Of a stretch of DNA of 64,000 bases, positions 1 to 7,932 are shown in pieces. Positions within the stretch are counted from its first letter, which is position 1. Each line of letters starts with the position of its first letter. The position numbers and the translations under genes are program-made. The notes under the pieces were generated by a model. That model saw only the letters and a list, made by a program, of their open reading frames with translations. It ran no database searches and was not told where the DNA came from. The stretch is from Streptomyces roseifaciens (GTDB taxonomy: Bacteria > Actinomycetota > Actinomycetes > Streptomycetales > Streptomycetaceae), in the NCBI RefSeq assembly GCF_001445655.1, contig NZ_LNBE01000004.1:3378420-3442419 (forward strand), read 5' to 3'.

Positions 1-251
1 TGGTGCCGGAGGCGCGCGGGCGGGGCCTGGCACGGCGGATCCTCGCGGAGCTGGAGGACAGCGCCCGGGAGGCGGGCCGCATACGCATGGTCCTGGAGAC
101 CGGCAACCAGCAGCCCGAGGCGATGTCCCTGTACGTGTCGTGCGGGTACGCGCCGGTGCCGGCGGCGGAGAAGTTCGGCCTGTACCGGTACCACGAGGGC
201 AGCCGCTGCTTCACGAAGCCACTGGTTCCGCTGGTCCCCGCGCCCCGCTGA
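1..251 (+). CDS. GNAT family N-acetyltransferase, C-terminal part
   Basis: The reading frame enters from before the window, so only about the last 83 codons are present. The segment begins with RGRGLARRIL, which is the acetyl-CoA pyrophosphate-binding loop (motif A, R/Q-x-x-G-x-G/A) of GNAT enzymes, and continues with SLYVSCGYAPV, the usual C-terminal strand and helix in which an aromatic residue follows 'CGY'. The family transfers acetyl from acetyl-CoA to an amine, and the substrate cannot be read from this piece. The stop is TGA at 249-251. Confidence 0.85.
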   Translation, partial: VPEARGRGLARRILAELEDSAREAGRIRMVLETGNQQPEAMSLYVSCGYAPVPAAEKFGLYRYHEGSRCFTKPLVPLVPAPR

Positions 252-278
252 CCCGGCCTCCGCCGCGGCGCCCCCGCC

Positions 279-773
279 TCACTTCTCCGCGATGGCCGCC
301 TCCACCTCGTGGCGGATGTCCTCCGTCCGGTAGCGCGTCGCCTCCCCGTAGTGGGCGAGGATCTCGTCGGCCTCCTCCGGCCCGTCCTCGGCGATCTCGG
401 CCACCAGGACCGTACTGCCCGGCGGGACCTCCGCCGCCAGCATCTCCAGGGCGGCGTTCGCGCCCGTCGCCTCGCGCGCGTCGCGCACGCCGCCGATCAG
501 GCCGCCCGCACCGAAGCCGATCATGATGCCGAGCGGGCCGCCGAGGATGCCCAGCAGGCCGCCGATCAGGCCGCCGACGGCGAAGGCGCGGGCCGTGCCG
601 GAGTTGTCGACGGCGTCGGGGAAGTCGAGGCTGCCGTCGTCCGCGCGGGCGATCACCGCGCCCTCGCGGAGGGTGAACCGGCCGGCGGTGTGCCCCGCGC
701 GGAGGTCGTCCAGCGCCCGGTGGCCCTTCTCGGGCGAGGCGACGTTCAAGAAGAGGACGTTGTCTTCCTTCAT
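279..773 (-). CDS. DUF1269-like protein with glycine-zipper membrane segment
   Basis: Predicted 164 aa from ATG at 773. An in-frame extension to 809 exists but adds a non-conserved tail. The N-terminus is a short alpha/beta fold (VLFLNVASPEKGHRALDDL). A glycine-rich hydrophobic stretch of about 35 residues in the middle (GGLIGGLLGILGGPLGIMIG) resembles the glycine zipper of the DUF1269/DUF1269-like membrane-associated family, and an acidic alpha/beta tail follows (VLVAEIAEDGPEEADEIL). Function is unknown. Such proteins are often stress-related, but nothing here proves that. It stands alone on the minus strand downstream of the histidine kinase. Confidence 0.7.
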   Translation of the reverse strand: MKEDNVLFLNVASPEKGHRALDDLRAGHTAGRFTLREGAVIARADDGSLDFPDAVDNSGTARAFAVGGLIGGLLGILGGPLGIMIGFGAGGLIGGVRDAREATGANAALEMLAAEVPPGSTVLVAEIAEDGPEEADEILAHYGEATRYRTEDIRHEVEAAIAEK

Positions 774-800
774 GGCATCCACTGTTGGGGCAGTCGGCCC

Positions 801-834
801 GCCCCGCACCTCAGGACGCCCCGCACCTCAGGAC
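801..834. repeat. 17-bp direct repeat beside the kinase stop codon
   Basis: Two exact copies of GCCCCGCACCTCAGGAC lie head to tail. A partial copy of the same CCTCAGGAC core covers the stop codon of the histidine kinase (860-862). Confidence 0.8.
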
Positions 835-859
835 ACCCGGCGCCTCGGGAAGCCCGGCC

Positions 860-2092
860 TCAGGACGGCTCGCCGGAAGGCGCCCCGTCCCGCACCGAGC
901 CGGTCAGGTCCAGCGTCGCCTGCGCGCCCCCGCCGCGCGGGTTGGCGAGGGCCAGGCCCGCGCCCAGCACCCGCGCCTGCCCCGCCGCGATCGTCAGCCC
1001 CAGGCCGAGGCCCGAGCGCGATCCCGTGCGGAAGCGCTGCGGGCCGCAGGTCAGCAGGTCGGGCGGGAAGCCGGGGCCGCCGTCGCGGACCCGGACGGTG
1101 CCGCCGTCGACCTCCACGGTCACCGGGGCGCCGCCGTGCCGGAAGGCGTTGGTGACGAGGTTGGCCAGGATCCGCTCGACGCGGCGGGCGTCGGTCTCGA
1201 CCAGGCAGTCGCGCACGACCCGTACCTCCGCCGCCTCCTTGCCGTCCGCCACGGCCGAGCGGACCGCGCGCCGCGTCAGCTCGCCCAGCGCCCGGACCTC
1301 GGCGTCGGCGCGCTCGGCGGAGCCGTCCAGGCGGGCGACCTCCAGCACGTCCTCCATCAGCGCCCGGACCCGCTCCGCCCGCTCCCGCACCATCTCGGCG
1401 GGCCGGCCGGGCGGCAGCACCGCGGCCGCGGCGACCAGGCCCGCGACGGGGGTGCGCAGTTCGTGGGCGATGTTCGAGGTGACCTCGCGCTCGGCCTGCA
1501 GGCGGGCGTCCAGCGCGTCGGCCATCGTGTTGACGGCGACGATCAGGCGGGCGATCTCGTCCTGCCCGCCGCGCGGCTTGAGGCGGGCGCTGAAGTCGCC
1601 GTCGGCGATGCGCTCGGCCGTCCGGGCGGAGGCGTTGAGGCGGCGGCCGGCGACGGTCGCAAGGCCCACGCCCACGACGCCCGCGAAGGCGGTGCCCAGG
1701 CCGCCCGCCCACCACAGGGCCTCGTCGAGCCTGCGGAGGTTCTGGGCCTGCCGGGCGTAGGGGTGCTTGACGACGATGGTGTCGCGGCCGAGCCGGCCGG
1801 CGGCCCACAGCATCGGTACGGAGCCGCTGCGGTCCAGGTAGGTGGCGCGCCCGCCCCCTTCCACGGCCTTCCGCAGCGGCCCGGGTATGTGCCCGGGGTT
1901 GACGAGCGTCCGCGGCCGGTGGACGCCCGCGGCGTGGTCCTCCACGGCCGTGACGAGCCGGCCCTCGATGGCCTCGCGCGCGGTCTCCAGCTGGTTGCGG
2001 GCGGTGCGGTGGTGCACGACGAGCCCCATGATGACGGCGACCAGGGCTGCGGTGGCGGTGATGGCCACGCCGATCTTCGTGCGCAGTCCCAT
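860..2092 (-). CDS. Orphan sensor histidine kinase
   Basis: A 410-aa membrane kinase. A first transmembrane helix (residues about 8-26) and a second (about 127-148) bracket an extracytoplasmic sensor of about 100 aa. A HAMP linker follows (about 150-200), then the HisKA phosphoacceptor H210 in IAHELRTPVAG, the N box NLVTNAFRHG (311-320), the D-x-G-x-G box RDGGPGF (336-342) and the G2 box GLGLGL (361-366), so all catalytic elements are present. ATG at 2092 has GAGGAG nine bases upstream. Kinases of this type phosphorylate a paired response regulator, but no regulator gene lies on either side, so the partner must be elsewhere. The signal is unknown. Confidence 0.9.
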   Translation of the reverse strand: MGLRTKIGVAITATAALVAVIMGLVVHHRTARNQLETAREAIEGRLVTAVEDHAAGVHRPRTLVNPGHIPGPLRKAVEGGGRATYLDRSGSVPMLWAAGRLGRDTIVVKHPYARQAQNLRRLDEALWWAGGLGTAFAGVVGVGLATVAGRRLNASARTAERIADGDFSARLKPRGGQDEIARLIVAVNTMADALDARLQAEREVTSNIAHELRTPVAGLVAAAAVLPPGRPAEMVRERAERVRALMEDVLEVARLDGSAERADAEVRALGELTRRAVRSAVADGKEAAEVRVVRDCLVETDARRVERILANLVTNAFRHGGAPVTVEVDGGTVRVRDGGPGFPPDLLTCGPQRFRTGSRSGLGLGLTIAAGQARVLGAGLALANPRGGGAQATLDLTGSVRDGAPSGEPS

Positions 2093-2228
2093 GGCTTCTG
2101 GCTCCTCGGCGGCGGGTCGGACCGGCGGGTGGCGGGGCCCGGGCGGGGTGGGCCTATCAGGTCGGGGCGTTCCGATGGGGCCATTCGTGCCAAATGTAAC
2201 CGGCGTGGCTGGTTTGCCGACCGCGTCC

Positions 2229-2259
2229 TTGCCGTGTGGCGGTCATCTGCTCGTAGGAT
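2229..2259 (+). promoter_or_regulatory. Probable promoter of the GH89 gene
   Basis: TTGCCG (2229-2234) and TAGGAT (2254-2259) are separated by 19 bp, close to the vegetative (HrdB) consensus of Streptomyces. They would give a 5' leader of about 65 nt before ATG 2333. The leader contains short GTCGCTGCA direct repeats (about 2285-2303). Confidence 0.5.
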
Positions 2260-2332
2260 CACCGCGCCTCAGTGGTCCGGTCCAGTCGCTGCAGTCGCTG
2301 CAGCGTCACGCTCGTCACGGTGGAGGTCACTC

Positions 2333-4669
2333 ATGCATATTGCCCGTCGCAGGCTCCTCGGCGCCCTCGCAGGAGCGGCTGCCGCCGGCGCGGTGCCCGG
2401 CGTGGCCGCCGCGGCCGTGCCCGGGGGCACGGGAGGCGCGGAGGACGCGGAAGGCGCGGAGAGCCCCGATGCGGAGTCCGCCGCCGACTTCGAGGACGTG
2501 ACCTCCGCCGGGGACGAGAGCTCCTCGGTGGGAATCCCCGACGCCGAGCAGGACGACGGGGCCGCGCCCGCCGCCGCAGGAGCCGCAGGAGCCGCCGCGG
2601 CCGCCCTCGTCCGGCTGCTGCCCCGCCACCACCGCCAGGTCACCTTCCGCACGGTGCCGCGCAAGGGCGGCGCGGACGCCTTCCGGGTGTCCGGGCGGGC
2701 GGGCGCGATCGTGGTGTCGGGCACGACGCCCGCGGTGCAGCTCACCGGCTTCCACTGGTACCTCAGACACGTCGCCCACGCCCACTTCTCCTGGAACGGG
2801 GAGCAGACCGCCCTCCCCGACCGCCTCCCCGGCGTCCGTACCCCCCTCGTCCGGGCGGCGAACGTCACCCACCGCTTCGTGCTGAACGACACGAACGACG
2901 GCTACACCGGGCCCTACAACGGTTGGGACTACTGGCAGCGCGAAATCGATGTACTGGCGCTGCACGGCTTCAACGAGGTCCTCGTCTACGCGGGCGCGGA
3001 CGCGGTCTACCACCGCACGTTCCGCGCGCACGGCTACGGCGACGCCGAGCTGCGCGCCTGGCTGCCGGGCCCGGCCCACCAGCCGTGGTGGCTGCTGCAG
3101 AACATGGAGTCCTACGGCGGCCCCCTGTCCGCCGGGCTCCTGGAGCGCCGCACGGCCCTCGCGAAGAAGATCGTGGCCAGGCTGCGGGAGCTGGGCATGA
3201 CGCCGGTGTTCCCCGGCTACTACGGCACCGTGCCGCCCGGTTTCGCCAAGCGCAACCCCGGCGCCCGCACCGTCCCGCAGGGCACCTGGGGCGGCTTCCG
3301 CCGGCCCGACTGGCTCGACCCGCGCACCGCACACTTCCGCCGCGTCGCGGCGACCTTCTACCGGGTCCAGAAGGAGCTCTACGGCGCCACGTCCATGTAC
3401 AAGATGGACCTGCTGCACGAGGGCGGGAAGCCCGGCGACGTGCCCGTCGCCGACGCCGCCCGCGCCGTCGAGAAGGCGCTGCGCGCCGCCCACCCGCGCG
3501 CCATGTGGGCCATCCTGGGCTGGCAGGAGAACCCGCGGCGCGAGATCGTCGACGCCGTCGACCGCAAGCGCATGCTCATCCTGGACGGGGTCTCCGACCA
3601 CTACCCCCAGGTCACCGACCGCGAGGACGACTGGGGCGGCACCCCGTACGCCTTCGGCTCCATCTGGAACTTCGGCGGGCACACCGCCATGGGCGCCAAC
3701 ACCCGCGACTGGGCCGCCCTCTTCGAGGACTGGCGCACCAAGCGGGGCAGCGCGCTCAAGGGCATCGCCCTGATGCCGGAGGCCGCCGACAACAACCCCG
3801 CGGCCCTCGCCCTCTTCAGCGACCTGGCCTGGACGGACGGCCGGGTCGGCCTGGAGGACTGGTTCGCGCAGTGGCCCCGCTACCGCTACGGCGCCGCCGA
3901 CGCGCACGCCGTCCGCGCCTGGGACGTCCTGCGCCGCACCGCCTACGGCACGACCCGCGCCGACGGCTGGAGCGAGGCCGCCGACGGCCTCTTCGGCGCC
4001 CGCCCCGACCTGGCCGTCACCCACGCCGCCGCCTGGTCGCCCCGGCAACTGCGCTACGACCCGGACGCCTTCGAGGAGGCCCTCCCCGAACTCCTGGCGG
4101 TGGCCCCGGCCCTGCGCCGCAGCTCCGCCTACCGCTACGACCTGCTGGACGTGACCCGCCAGTCGATCGCCAACCGCAGCCGCACCCTCCTCCCCCGCAT
4201 CAAGGCGGCCTTCGAGGCGGGCGACCGGTCGCGGCTCCGCGACCTGACGCGCCAATGGCTCGACTGGATGGCCCTCCTGGAGGAGACCGTCGCCACCGAC
4301 GAACACCACCTGCTCAGCCGCTGGACGACGGCCGCCCGCGCCTGGGGCTCCTCGCCGGCCGAACGCGACCGCCTCGAACACGACGCCCTGACCCTGCTGA
4401 CCACCTGGGGCCCCCGCCCCTCGGCCGACGCGGGCAAGCTGCACGACTACGCCAACCGCGAGTGGTCGGGCCTGGTGGGCGGCCTCTACCGCAAGCGCTG
4501 GACGGCGTACTTCACGGAACTGGACGCGTCCCTGTCGGCCCGTCGCAAGCCGAAGCCGATCGACTGGTACGCCCTGGAGGAGGACTGGATCCGCCGCCGC
4601 CCGGCCCTGCGGACGAAGCCGGCGGGGGACGTCGTGAAGGTGGCACGGAAGGTGGCACGGCGGCTCTGA
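2333..4669 (+). CDS. Secreted alpha-N-acetylglucosaminidase (GH89, NAGLU family)
   Basis: Predicted 778 aa from ATG 2333 with GGAGGT five bases upstream. The N-terminus ARRRLLGALAGAAAAGAVPG is a Tat-type signal, followed by about 80 residues of low-complexity Ala/Glu/Asp linker. The rest matches the three-part NAGLU architecture: an N-terminal alpha/beta domain (HWYLRHVAHAHFSW), a TIM barrel beginning about NDTNDGYTGPYNGWDYW, and an all-alpha C-terminal domain. Expected catalytic acids are E363 in DLLHEGG and E483 in MPEAADNN, assigned by recalled family alignment. The enzyme removes terminal alpha-linked GlcNAc from glycans outside the cell. It is monocistronic, with its own promoter and a strong terminator after it. 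Confidence 0.92.
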   Translation: MHIARRRLLGALAGAAAAGAVPGVAAAAVPGGTGGAEDAEGAESPDAESAADFEDVTSAGDESSSVGIPDAEQDDGAAPAAAGAAGAAAAALVRLLPRHHRQVTFRTVPRKGGADAFRVSGRAGAIVVSGTTPAVQLTGFHWYLRHVAHAHFSWNGEQTALPDRLPGVRTPLVRAANVTHRFVLNDTNDGYTGPYNGWDYWQREIDVLALHGFNEVLVYAGADAVYHRTFRAHGYGDAELRAWLPGPAHQPWWLLQNMESYGGPLSAGLLERRTALAKKIVARLRELGMTPVFPGYYGTVPPGFAKRNPGARTVPQGTWGGFRRPDWLDPRTAHFRRVAATFYRVQKELYGATSMYKMDLLHEGGKPGDVPVADAARAVEKALRAAHPRAMWAILGWQENPRREIVDAVDRKRMLILDGVSDHYPQVTDREDDWGGTPYAFGSIWNFGGHTAMGANTRDWAALFEDWRTKRGSALKGIALMPEAADNNPAALALFSDLAWTDGRVGLEDWFAQWPRYRYGAADAHAVRAWDVLRRTAYGTTRADGWSEAADGLFGARPDLAVTHAAAWSPRQLRYDPDAFEEALPELLAVAPALRRSSAYRYDLLDVTRQSIANRSRTLLPRIKAAFEAGDRSRLRDLTRQWLDWMALLEETVATDEHHLLSRWTTAARAWGSSPAERDRLEHDALTLLTTWGPRPSADAGKLHDYANREWSGLVGGLYRKRWTAYFTELDASLSARRKPKPIDWYALEEDWIRRRPALRTKPAGDVVKVARKVARRL

Positions 4670-4730
4670 GCGCGCCCGGCCCGGCAACCCGGCCCGACGA
4701 TACGGCCCGACAATACGGCCCGACAATACG

Positions 4731-4768
4731 TCAGAGCCCCCGCCGGATTTCTCCGACGGGGGCTCTGA
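4731..4768. terminator. Bidirectional terminator hairpin
   Basis: A perfect 12-bp inverted repeat (TCAGAGCCCCCG and its complement) lies between the GH89 gene and the oppositely oriented tRNA-Ala, and could serve both. It is preceded by three 13-bp copies of CGGCCCGACAATA (about 4690-4729). Confidence 0.75.
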
Positions 4769-4775
4769 TGTGTTG

Positions 4776-4849
4776 TGGACCTGAGGGGATTCGAACCCCT
4801 GACCCCCTCGATGCGAACGAGGTGCGCTACCGGACTGCGCCACAGGCCC
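4776..4849 (-). tRNA. tRNA-Ala (anticodon CGC)
   Basis: Cloverleaf read on the minus strand: acceptor GGGCCTG pairs with CAGGTCC and includes the G3-U70 pair that identifies alanine tRNAs. The anticodon stem CCTCG/CGAGG encloses the loop TTCGCAT, giving anticodon CGC for codon GCG. The T arm is GGGGTTCGAATCCCC. The discriminator is A, and the CCA end is not encoded. Confidence 0.95.
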
Positions 4850-4950
4850 TTGCAACGAGTGAAACTCTAGCACCCCCATCCGGGTGCTCGGAAATCCGCT
4901 CGCCGCTGGTCAGCAGCGGGGGCCCCTTGGAGGTGGCGCGGTGGCGCGGG

Positions 4951-6084
4951 TCACTCGTTGGCGGCGCGGGGGCGGTCGTCGTCGGCGTACTGGTCGAAGA
5001 GGGGGGTGCGGCCCCGTTCGCGGGGGCGGCGGCGGGGGCGGGAGCCGCGGCGCTCCTCCGCGGCGGCGCGCGCCCGGTCGGCCGCCGGGTCGGCGGTGCT
5101 GGAGCGGGCGGAGCTCCAGGTGTCCGGGGCGCCCAGGTCGACGCTGTCGCCGGCGCGCGGGGCGACCGGCGCGGTGACGTAGGTCGGCAGGGGGACGGGG
5201 ACCGGGTCCCAGCCCTCGGCCGCGCCGCGGTCGCGCTGCTGGTCGACCCACTCGGCGTGGTCGGTCTGCTCCACGAGGGCGCGGCGGCCCGCGGCGGGCG
5301 AGGGCTCGGCCGGGCGCTCGGCGGCGGGCGACGGGTGGGCGACGGTGTCAACGGGGTCCGCGGCGTCGTGGGCGTCCGCCGCCTGGCGAGGGCGGACGCG
5401 GCCCTCGCGCAGGCGCTGGGCGGCCAGTTCGGCGCGGCGCTGGTCCATGGTGAAGGCGAAGCGGCGCCGCTCCTGGATGCGCAGGTACACGATGTACGCG
5501 CTGAGGAGCACCGCCGGGACGGCCGGGACCCACAGGAACGCCAGCCCGCCGACGCCCGCGACGATCGCGCCGACGGTGAAGGTCAGGAAGAGGAGGACCG
5601 TGGTGCGGCGGCGGCGCGCGAGGACCTTCGTGCGCCGGGCGCGTGCGGCGGCGGCTGTCGGGGTCGCGGACGCCGCGGCGCGCTCCCCCGCGGCTCCCTG
5701 GGCGCCCGGGGACGCCGCGGAGCCCTGGGGGCCGCCGGGCGGGCCCGCGGAGCCCGGCGCTTCCGCCGGGGCCCCGCCCCCTGCTCCGGGCATGCCGAAG
5801 GGCCGGACGTCGACCATTTCGGTCGGCGCTTCCGGCTCGGGCGCACGGGCCGCCGGCTCCCCGGGCTCGCTTGAGACCGGCGCGTCGTCGGCGGCGCGCA
5901 CTTCCAGGTCCTTGGCGTAACGGCGCTCCATCCCCGCCCGGCCCGACAGAAGCCGGATGGCGGTGCTGAAGCGTTCCGTCGGACGGGCTTCATTGAGCTC
6001 GTCCTGCCTACGGAGCCACATCGGCACCAAGTAGGCGGCCCAGGCCCCGACGATGACTGCGTAGATGAGGCCGCTGCTGCTCAC
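4951..6084 (-). CDS. sepX: Divisome membrane protein SepX/GlpR
   Basis: Predicted 377 aa from GTG 6084. The N-terminus SSSGLIYAVIVGAWAAYLVP is a membrane helix followed by MWLRRQDEL, and a second hydrophobic pair (LLFLTFTVGAIVAGVGGLAF, then about 20 more residues) lies near residues 160-205. The rest is an Ala/Pro-rich and arginine-rich cytoplasmic tail. In Streptomyces SepX is a septal membrane protein needed for division, and the corynebacterial counterpart GlpR is the receptor for the gephyrin-like protein Glp. Finding it three genes downstream of a Glp homologue supports this identity. A 151-bp AT-rich gap separates it from the upstream gene, so it may have its own promoter. Confidence 0.85.
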   Translation of the reverse strand: MSSSGLIYAVIVGAWAAYLVPMWLRRQDELNEARPTERFSTAIRLLSGRAGMERRYAKDLEVRAADDAPVSSEPGEPAARAPEPEAPTEMVDVRPFGMPGAGGGAPAEAPGSAGPPGGPQGSAASPGAQGAAGERAAASATPTAAAARARRTKVLARRRRTTVLLFLTFTVGAIVAGVGGLAFLWVPAVPAVLLSAYIVYLRIQERRRFAFTMDQRRAELAAQRLREGRVRPRQAADAHDAADPVDTVAHPSPAAERPAEPSPAAGRRALVEQTDHAEWVDQQRDRGAAEGWDPVPVPLPTYVTAPVAPRAGDSVDLGAPDTWSSARSSTADPAADRARAAAEERRGSRPRRRPRERGRTPLFDQYADDDRPRAANE

Positions 6085-6235
6085 ACTTCACACCGTAGAG
6101 GGGTACGCGCAGGGGATTCCGCCAATTGGCCCGGTGTGTCGCACGATCCGGCTGATATCTCGAACTTTTTTTGTGATTGTTGAGACCGAGTCCACTCGAA
6201 TACCGTCGATTGACGGTCACTTTCGAATATCTATT
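6085..6235 (-). promoter_or_regulatory. AT-rich promoter region of sepX
   Basis: TACGGT (minus strand, 6097-6092) lies 7 nt before the GTG start of sepX, the spacing expected when the transcript begins at the start codon, and no Shine-Dalgarno sequence is visible. A convincing -35 at 17-19 bp is not seen. A small hairpin ACCGTC-AAT-GACGGT-like repeat near 6205-6220 may end the upstream operon. Confidence 0.4.
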
Positions 6236-6832
6236 CTATTTCTGCGGAGTCCCGGGCCGGGAGCGGTGCCACCGCTGCAGGAGCCCCTCCGGGACCTCCT
6301 CGGCCGTCAGCGCGTAGACCAGGTGGTCGCGCCAGGCGCCGTCGATGTGGAGGTAGCGGGGCCGCAGCCCCTCCTCCCGGAAGCCCAGCTTCTCCACCAC
6401 CCGGCGGCTGGGCAGGTTCTCCGGCCGGATGCACACCTCCACGCGGTGCAGGCCGACCGAGCGGAAGCAGTGGTCGACCGCGAGCGCGACCGCGGTCGGC
6501 ATCACGCCGCGGCCCGCGACGGCCGCGTCCACCCAGTAGCCGATGTGCGCCGAGCACATCGAGCCCCAGGTGATCCCGGCCACGGTCAGCTGGCCGGCCA
6601 GCCGGCCCCGGTAGTCGATGACGAACGGCAGCATGCGCCCCGCGTGGGCCTCGGCCCGCAGGTGGCGCACCATCTGCCGGTACGTGGGGCGGTGCGCGAC
6701 CGGGCCGCCCGGCGGGGGCGGCGGGATCGTCGCCTCCCAGGGGCGCAGCCAGTCGCGGTTGCGCCGGTTGACCTCCCGCCAGGCGTGCTGGTCGCGCATC
6801 CGGATGGGGCGCAGGAGGACGTCGCCGTCCAC
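6236..6832 (-). CDS. RimJ/RimL-type GNAT N-acetyltransferase
   Basis: Predicted 198 aa from GTG 6832. It starts GDVLLRPIRMRDQHAWREV and shows the typical RimJ/L pattern IGYWVDAAVAGRGVMPTAV (acetyl-CoA loop, G-R-G) and PENLPSRRVVEKLGFREEG (C-terminal motif). Relatives acetylate N-termini of ribosomal proteins such as S5 or small amines, so the substrate is inferred only. It follows mog by 23 bp on the same strand, hence probably the last gene of the galU-glp-moaC-mog transcript. A conserved place in this block does not imply a role in cofactor synthesis. Confidence 0.85.
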   Translation of the reverse strand: MDGDVLLRPIRMRDQHAWREVNRRNRDWLRPWEATIPPPPPGGPVAHRPTYRQMVRHLRAEAHAGRMLPFVIDYRGRLAGQLTVAGITWGSMCSAHIGYWVDAAVAGRGVMPTAVALAVDHCFRSVGLHRVEVCIRPENLPSRRVVEKLGFREEGLRPRYLHIDGAWRDHLVYALTAEEVPEGLLQRWHRSRPGTPQK

Positions 6833-6855
6833 GAGCTCGGCGGGCCGGCCGGCGT

Positions 6856-7362
6856 TCAGTGCGGGCCCCCCGGTCTCGGGTGATCGCCCCCGTGCACCTG
6901 CTCCACGGCGTGGACCAGCAGCCGGCCCAGCACGGCGAGGCCGTCGCGGACGCCGCCCGTCGATCCGGGCAGGTTCACGATCAGCGTCCGGCCGGCGAGC
7001 CCGGCCAGGCCCCGGGAGAGGGCGGCGGTGGGCACCTTGGCCAGCCCCTCGGCCCGGACGGCCTCGGCGATGCCGGGGACCTCCCGGTCGAGGAGGGGGC
7101 GGGTCGCCTCGGGCGTGCGGTCGGTGGGCGACAGGCCGGTGCCGCCGGTGGTGACGATCACGTCGTAGGCGGCGGTGATGCCGTTGCGGAGGGCCGCCTC
7201 CACCGGCGGCCCGTCGGGGACGACGACGGGCCCGTCCACGGCGAACCCGAGGGCTTCCAGCCCGGCGGCGAGCAGGGGCCCGCCCTTGTCGGGGTAGACG
7301 CCCGCGGCGGCGCGGTTGGAGGCGGTGACGACGAGGGCGCGGTAGCCGTTCGGGGCCGTCAT
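6856..7362 (-). CDS. mog: Molybdopterin adenylyltransferase-like protein (MogA/MoaB family)
   Basis: A 168-aa single-domain protein of the MoCF (MoaB/Mog) fold. It contains the signature [17 protein letters not shown] and the second pterin/nucleotide motif [13 protein letters not shown]. Mog adenylylates molybdopterin before metal insertion. Its ATG overlaps the moaC stop by 4 nt (ATGA), so the two are translationally coupled. The length is usual for the family, and the C-terminal tail [11 protein letters not shown] is short and non-conserved. Confidence 0.9.
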   Translation of the reverse strand: MTAPNGYRALVVTASNRAAAGVYPDKGGPLLAAGLEALGFAVDGPVVVPDGPPVEAALRNGITAAYDVIVTTGGTGLSPTDRTPEATRPLLDREVPGIAEAVRAEGLAKVPTAALSRGLAGLAGRTLIVNLPGSTGGVRDGLAVLGRLLVHAVEQVHGGDHPRPGGPH

Positions 7363-7862
7363 GAGGCGTCCCTCACGTAGCTTCCCGACTTTCCGCCCGT
7401 CTTCTCCTCCACCCTGATGTCGGTGACGGTCGCGCCCTTGTCCACGGCCTTGACCATGTCCACGACCGTCAGCGCGGCGACGGCGACGGCCGTCATCGCC
7501 TCCATCTCCACGCCCGTGCGGTCGGTCGTCCTCACCGTGGCCGTGATCTCCACGGCGTCGTCGGCGACGGACAGGTCGACCTTCACGCCGGAGACGGCCA
7601 GCGGGTGGCAGAGCGGGATCAGGTCGGGGGTGCGTTTGGCGCCCATGATGCCGGCGATGCGGGCGGTGGCGAGGGCGTCGCCCTTGGGGACGCCCTCGCC
7701 GCGCAGAAGCTCCACCACGCGCGGCGCTACGAGGACCCGCCCGCTGGCGCGGGCCGTGCGGGCGGTGACCTCCTTGGCCGAGACGTCGACCATGCGGGCC
7801 GCGCCCGCACTGTCGATGTGGGTGAGGCGGGAGGGCTCGGGCGGGTCCTGGGCGCTGCTCAT
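7359..7862 (-). CDS. moaC: Cyclic pyranopterin monophosphate synthase MoaC
   Basis: Predicted 167 aa from ATG 7862, chosen because AGGAG lies five bases upstream; an in-frame ATG at 7895 has no such site. Signature sequences are [20 protein letters not shown] at the N-terminus, [36 protein letters not shown] and the lysine-rich substrate site near [12 protein letters not shown]. MoaC converts the 3',8-cyclo-GTP made by MoaA into cPMP. No moaA is in this window. It is coupled to mog downstream and follows glp. Confidence 0.95.
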   Translation of the reverse strand: MSSAQDPPEPSRLTHIDSAGAARMVDVSAKEVTARTARASGRVLVAPRVVELLRGEGVPKGDALATARIAGIMGAKRTPDLIPLCHPLAVSGVKVDLSVADDAVEITATVRTTDRTGVEMEAMTAVAVAALTVVDMVKAVDKGATVTDIRVEEKTGGKSGSYVRDAS

Positions 7863-7932
7863 GGTTCTCCTGGTCCGGTCCTGTTGGGCAGACACCGTAC
7901 CGGCAGCGCGCGGCGGGTGACCGGCCGAGGAG

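Noticed and set aside
2327..4879. An 850-codon minus-strand ORF over the GH89 gene
   Set aside because: Antisense shadow, crosses the tRNA gene, no domain.
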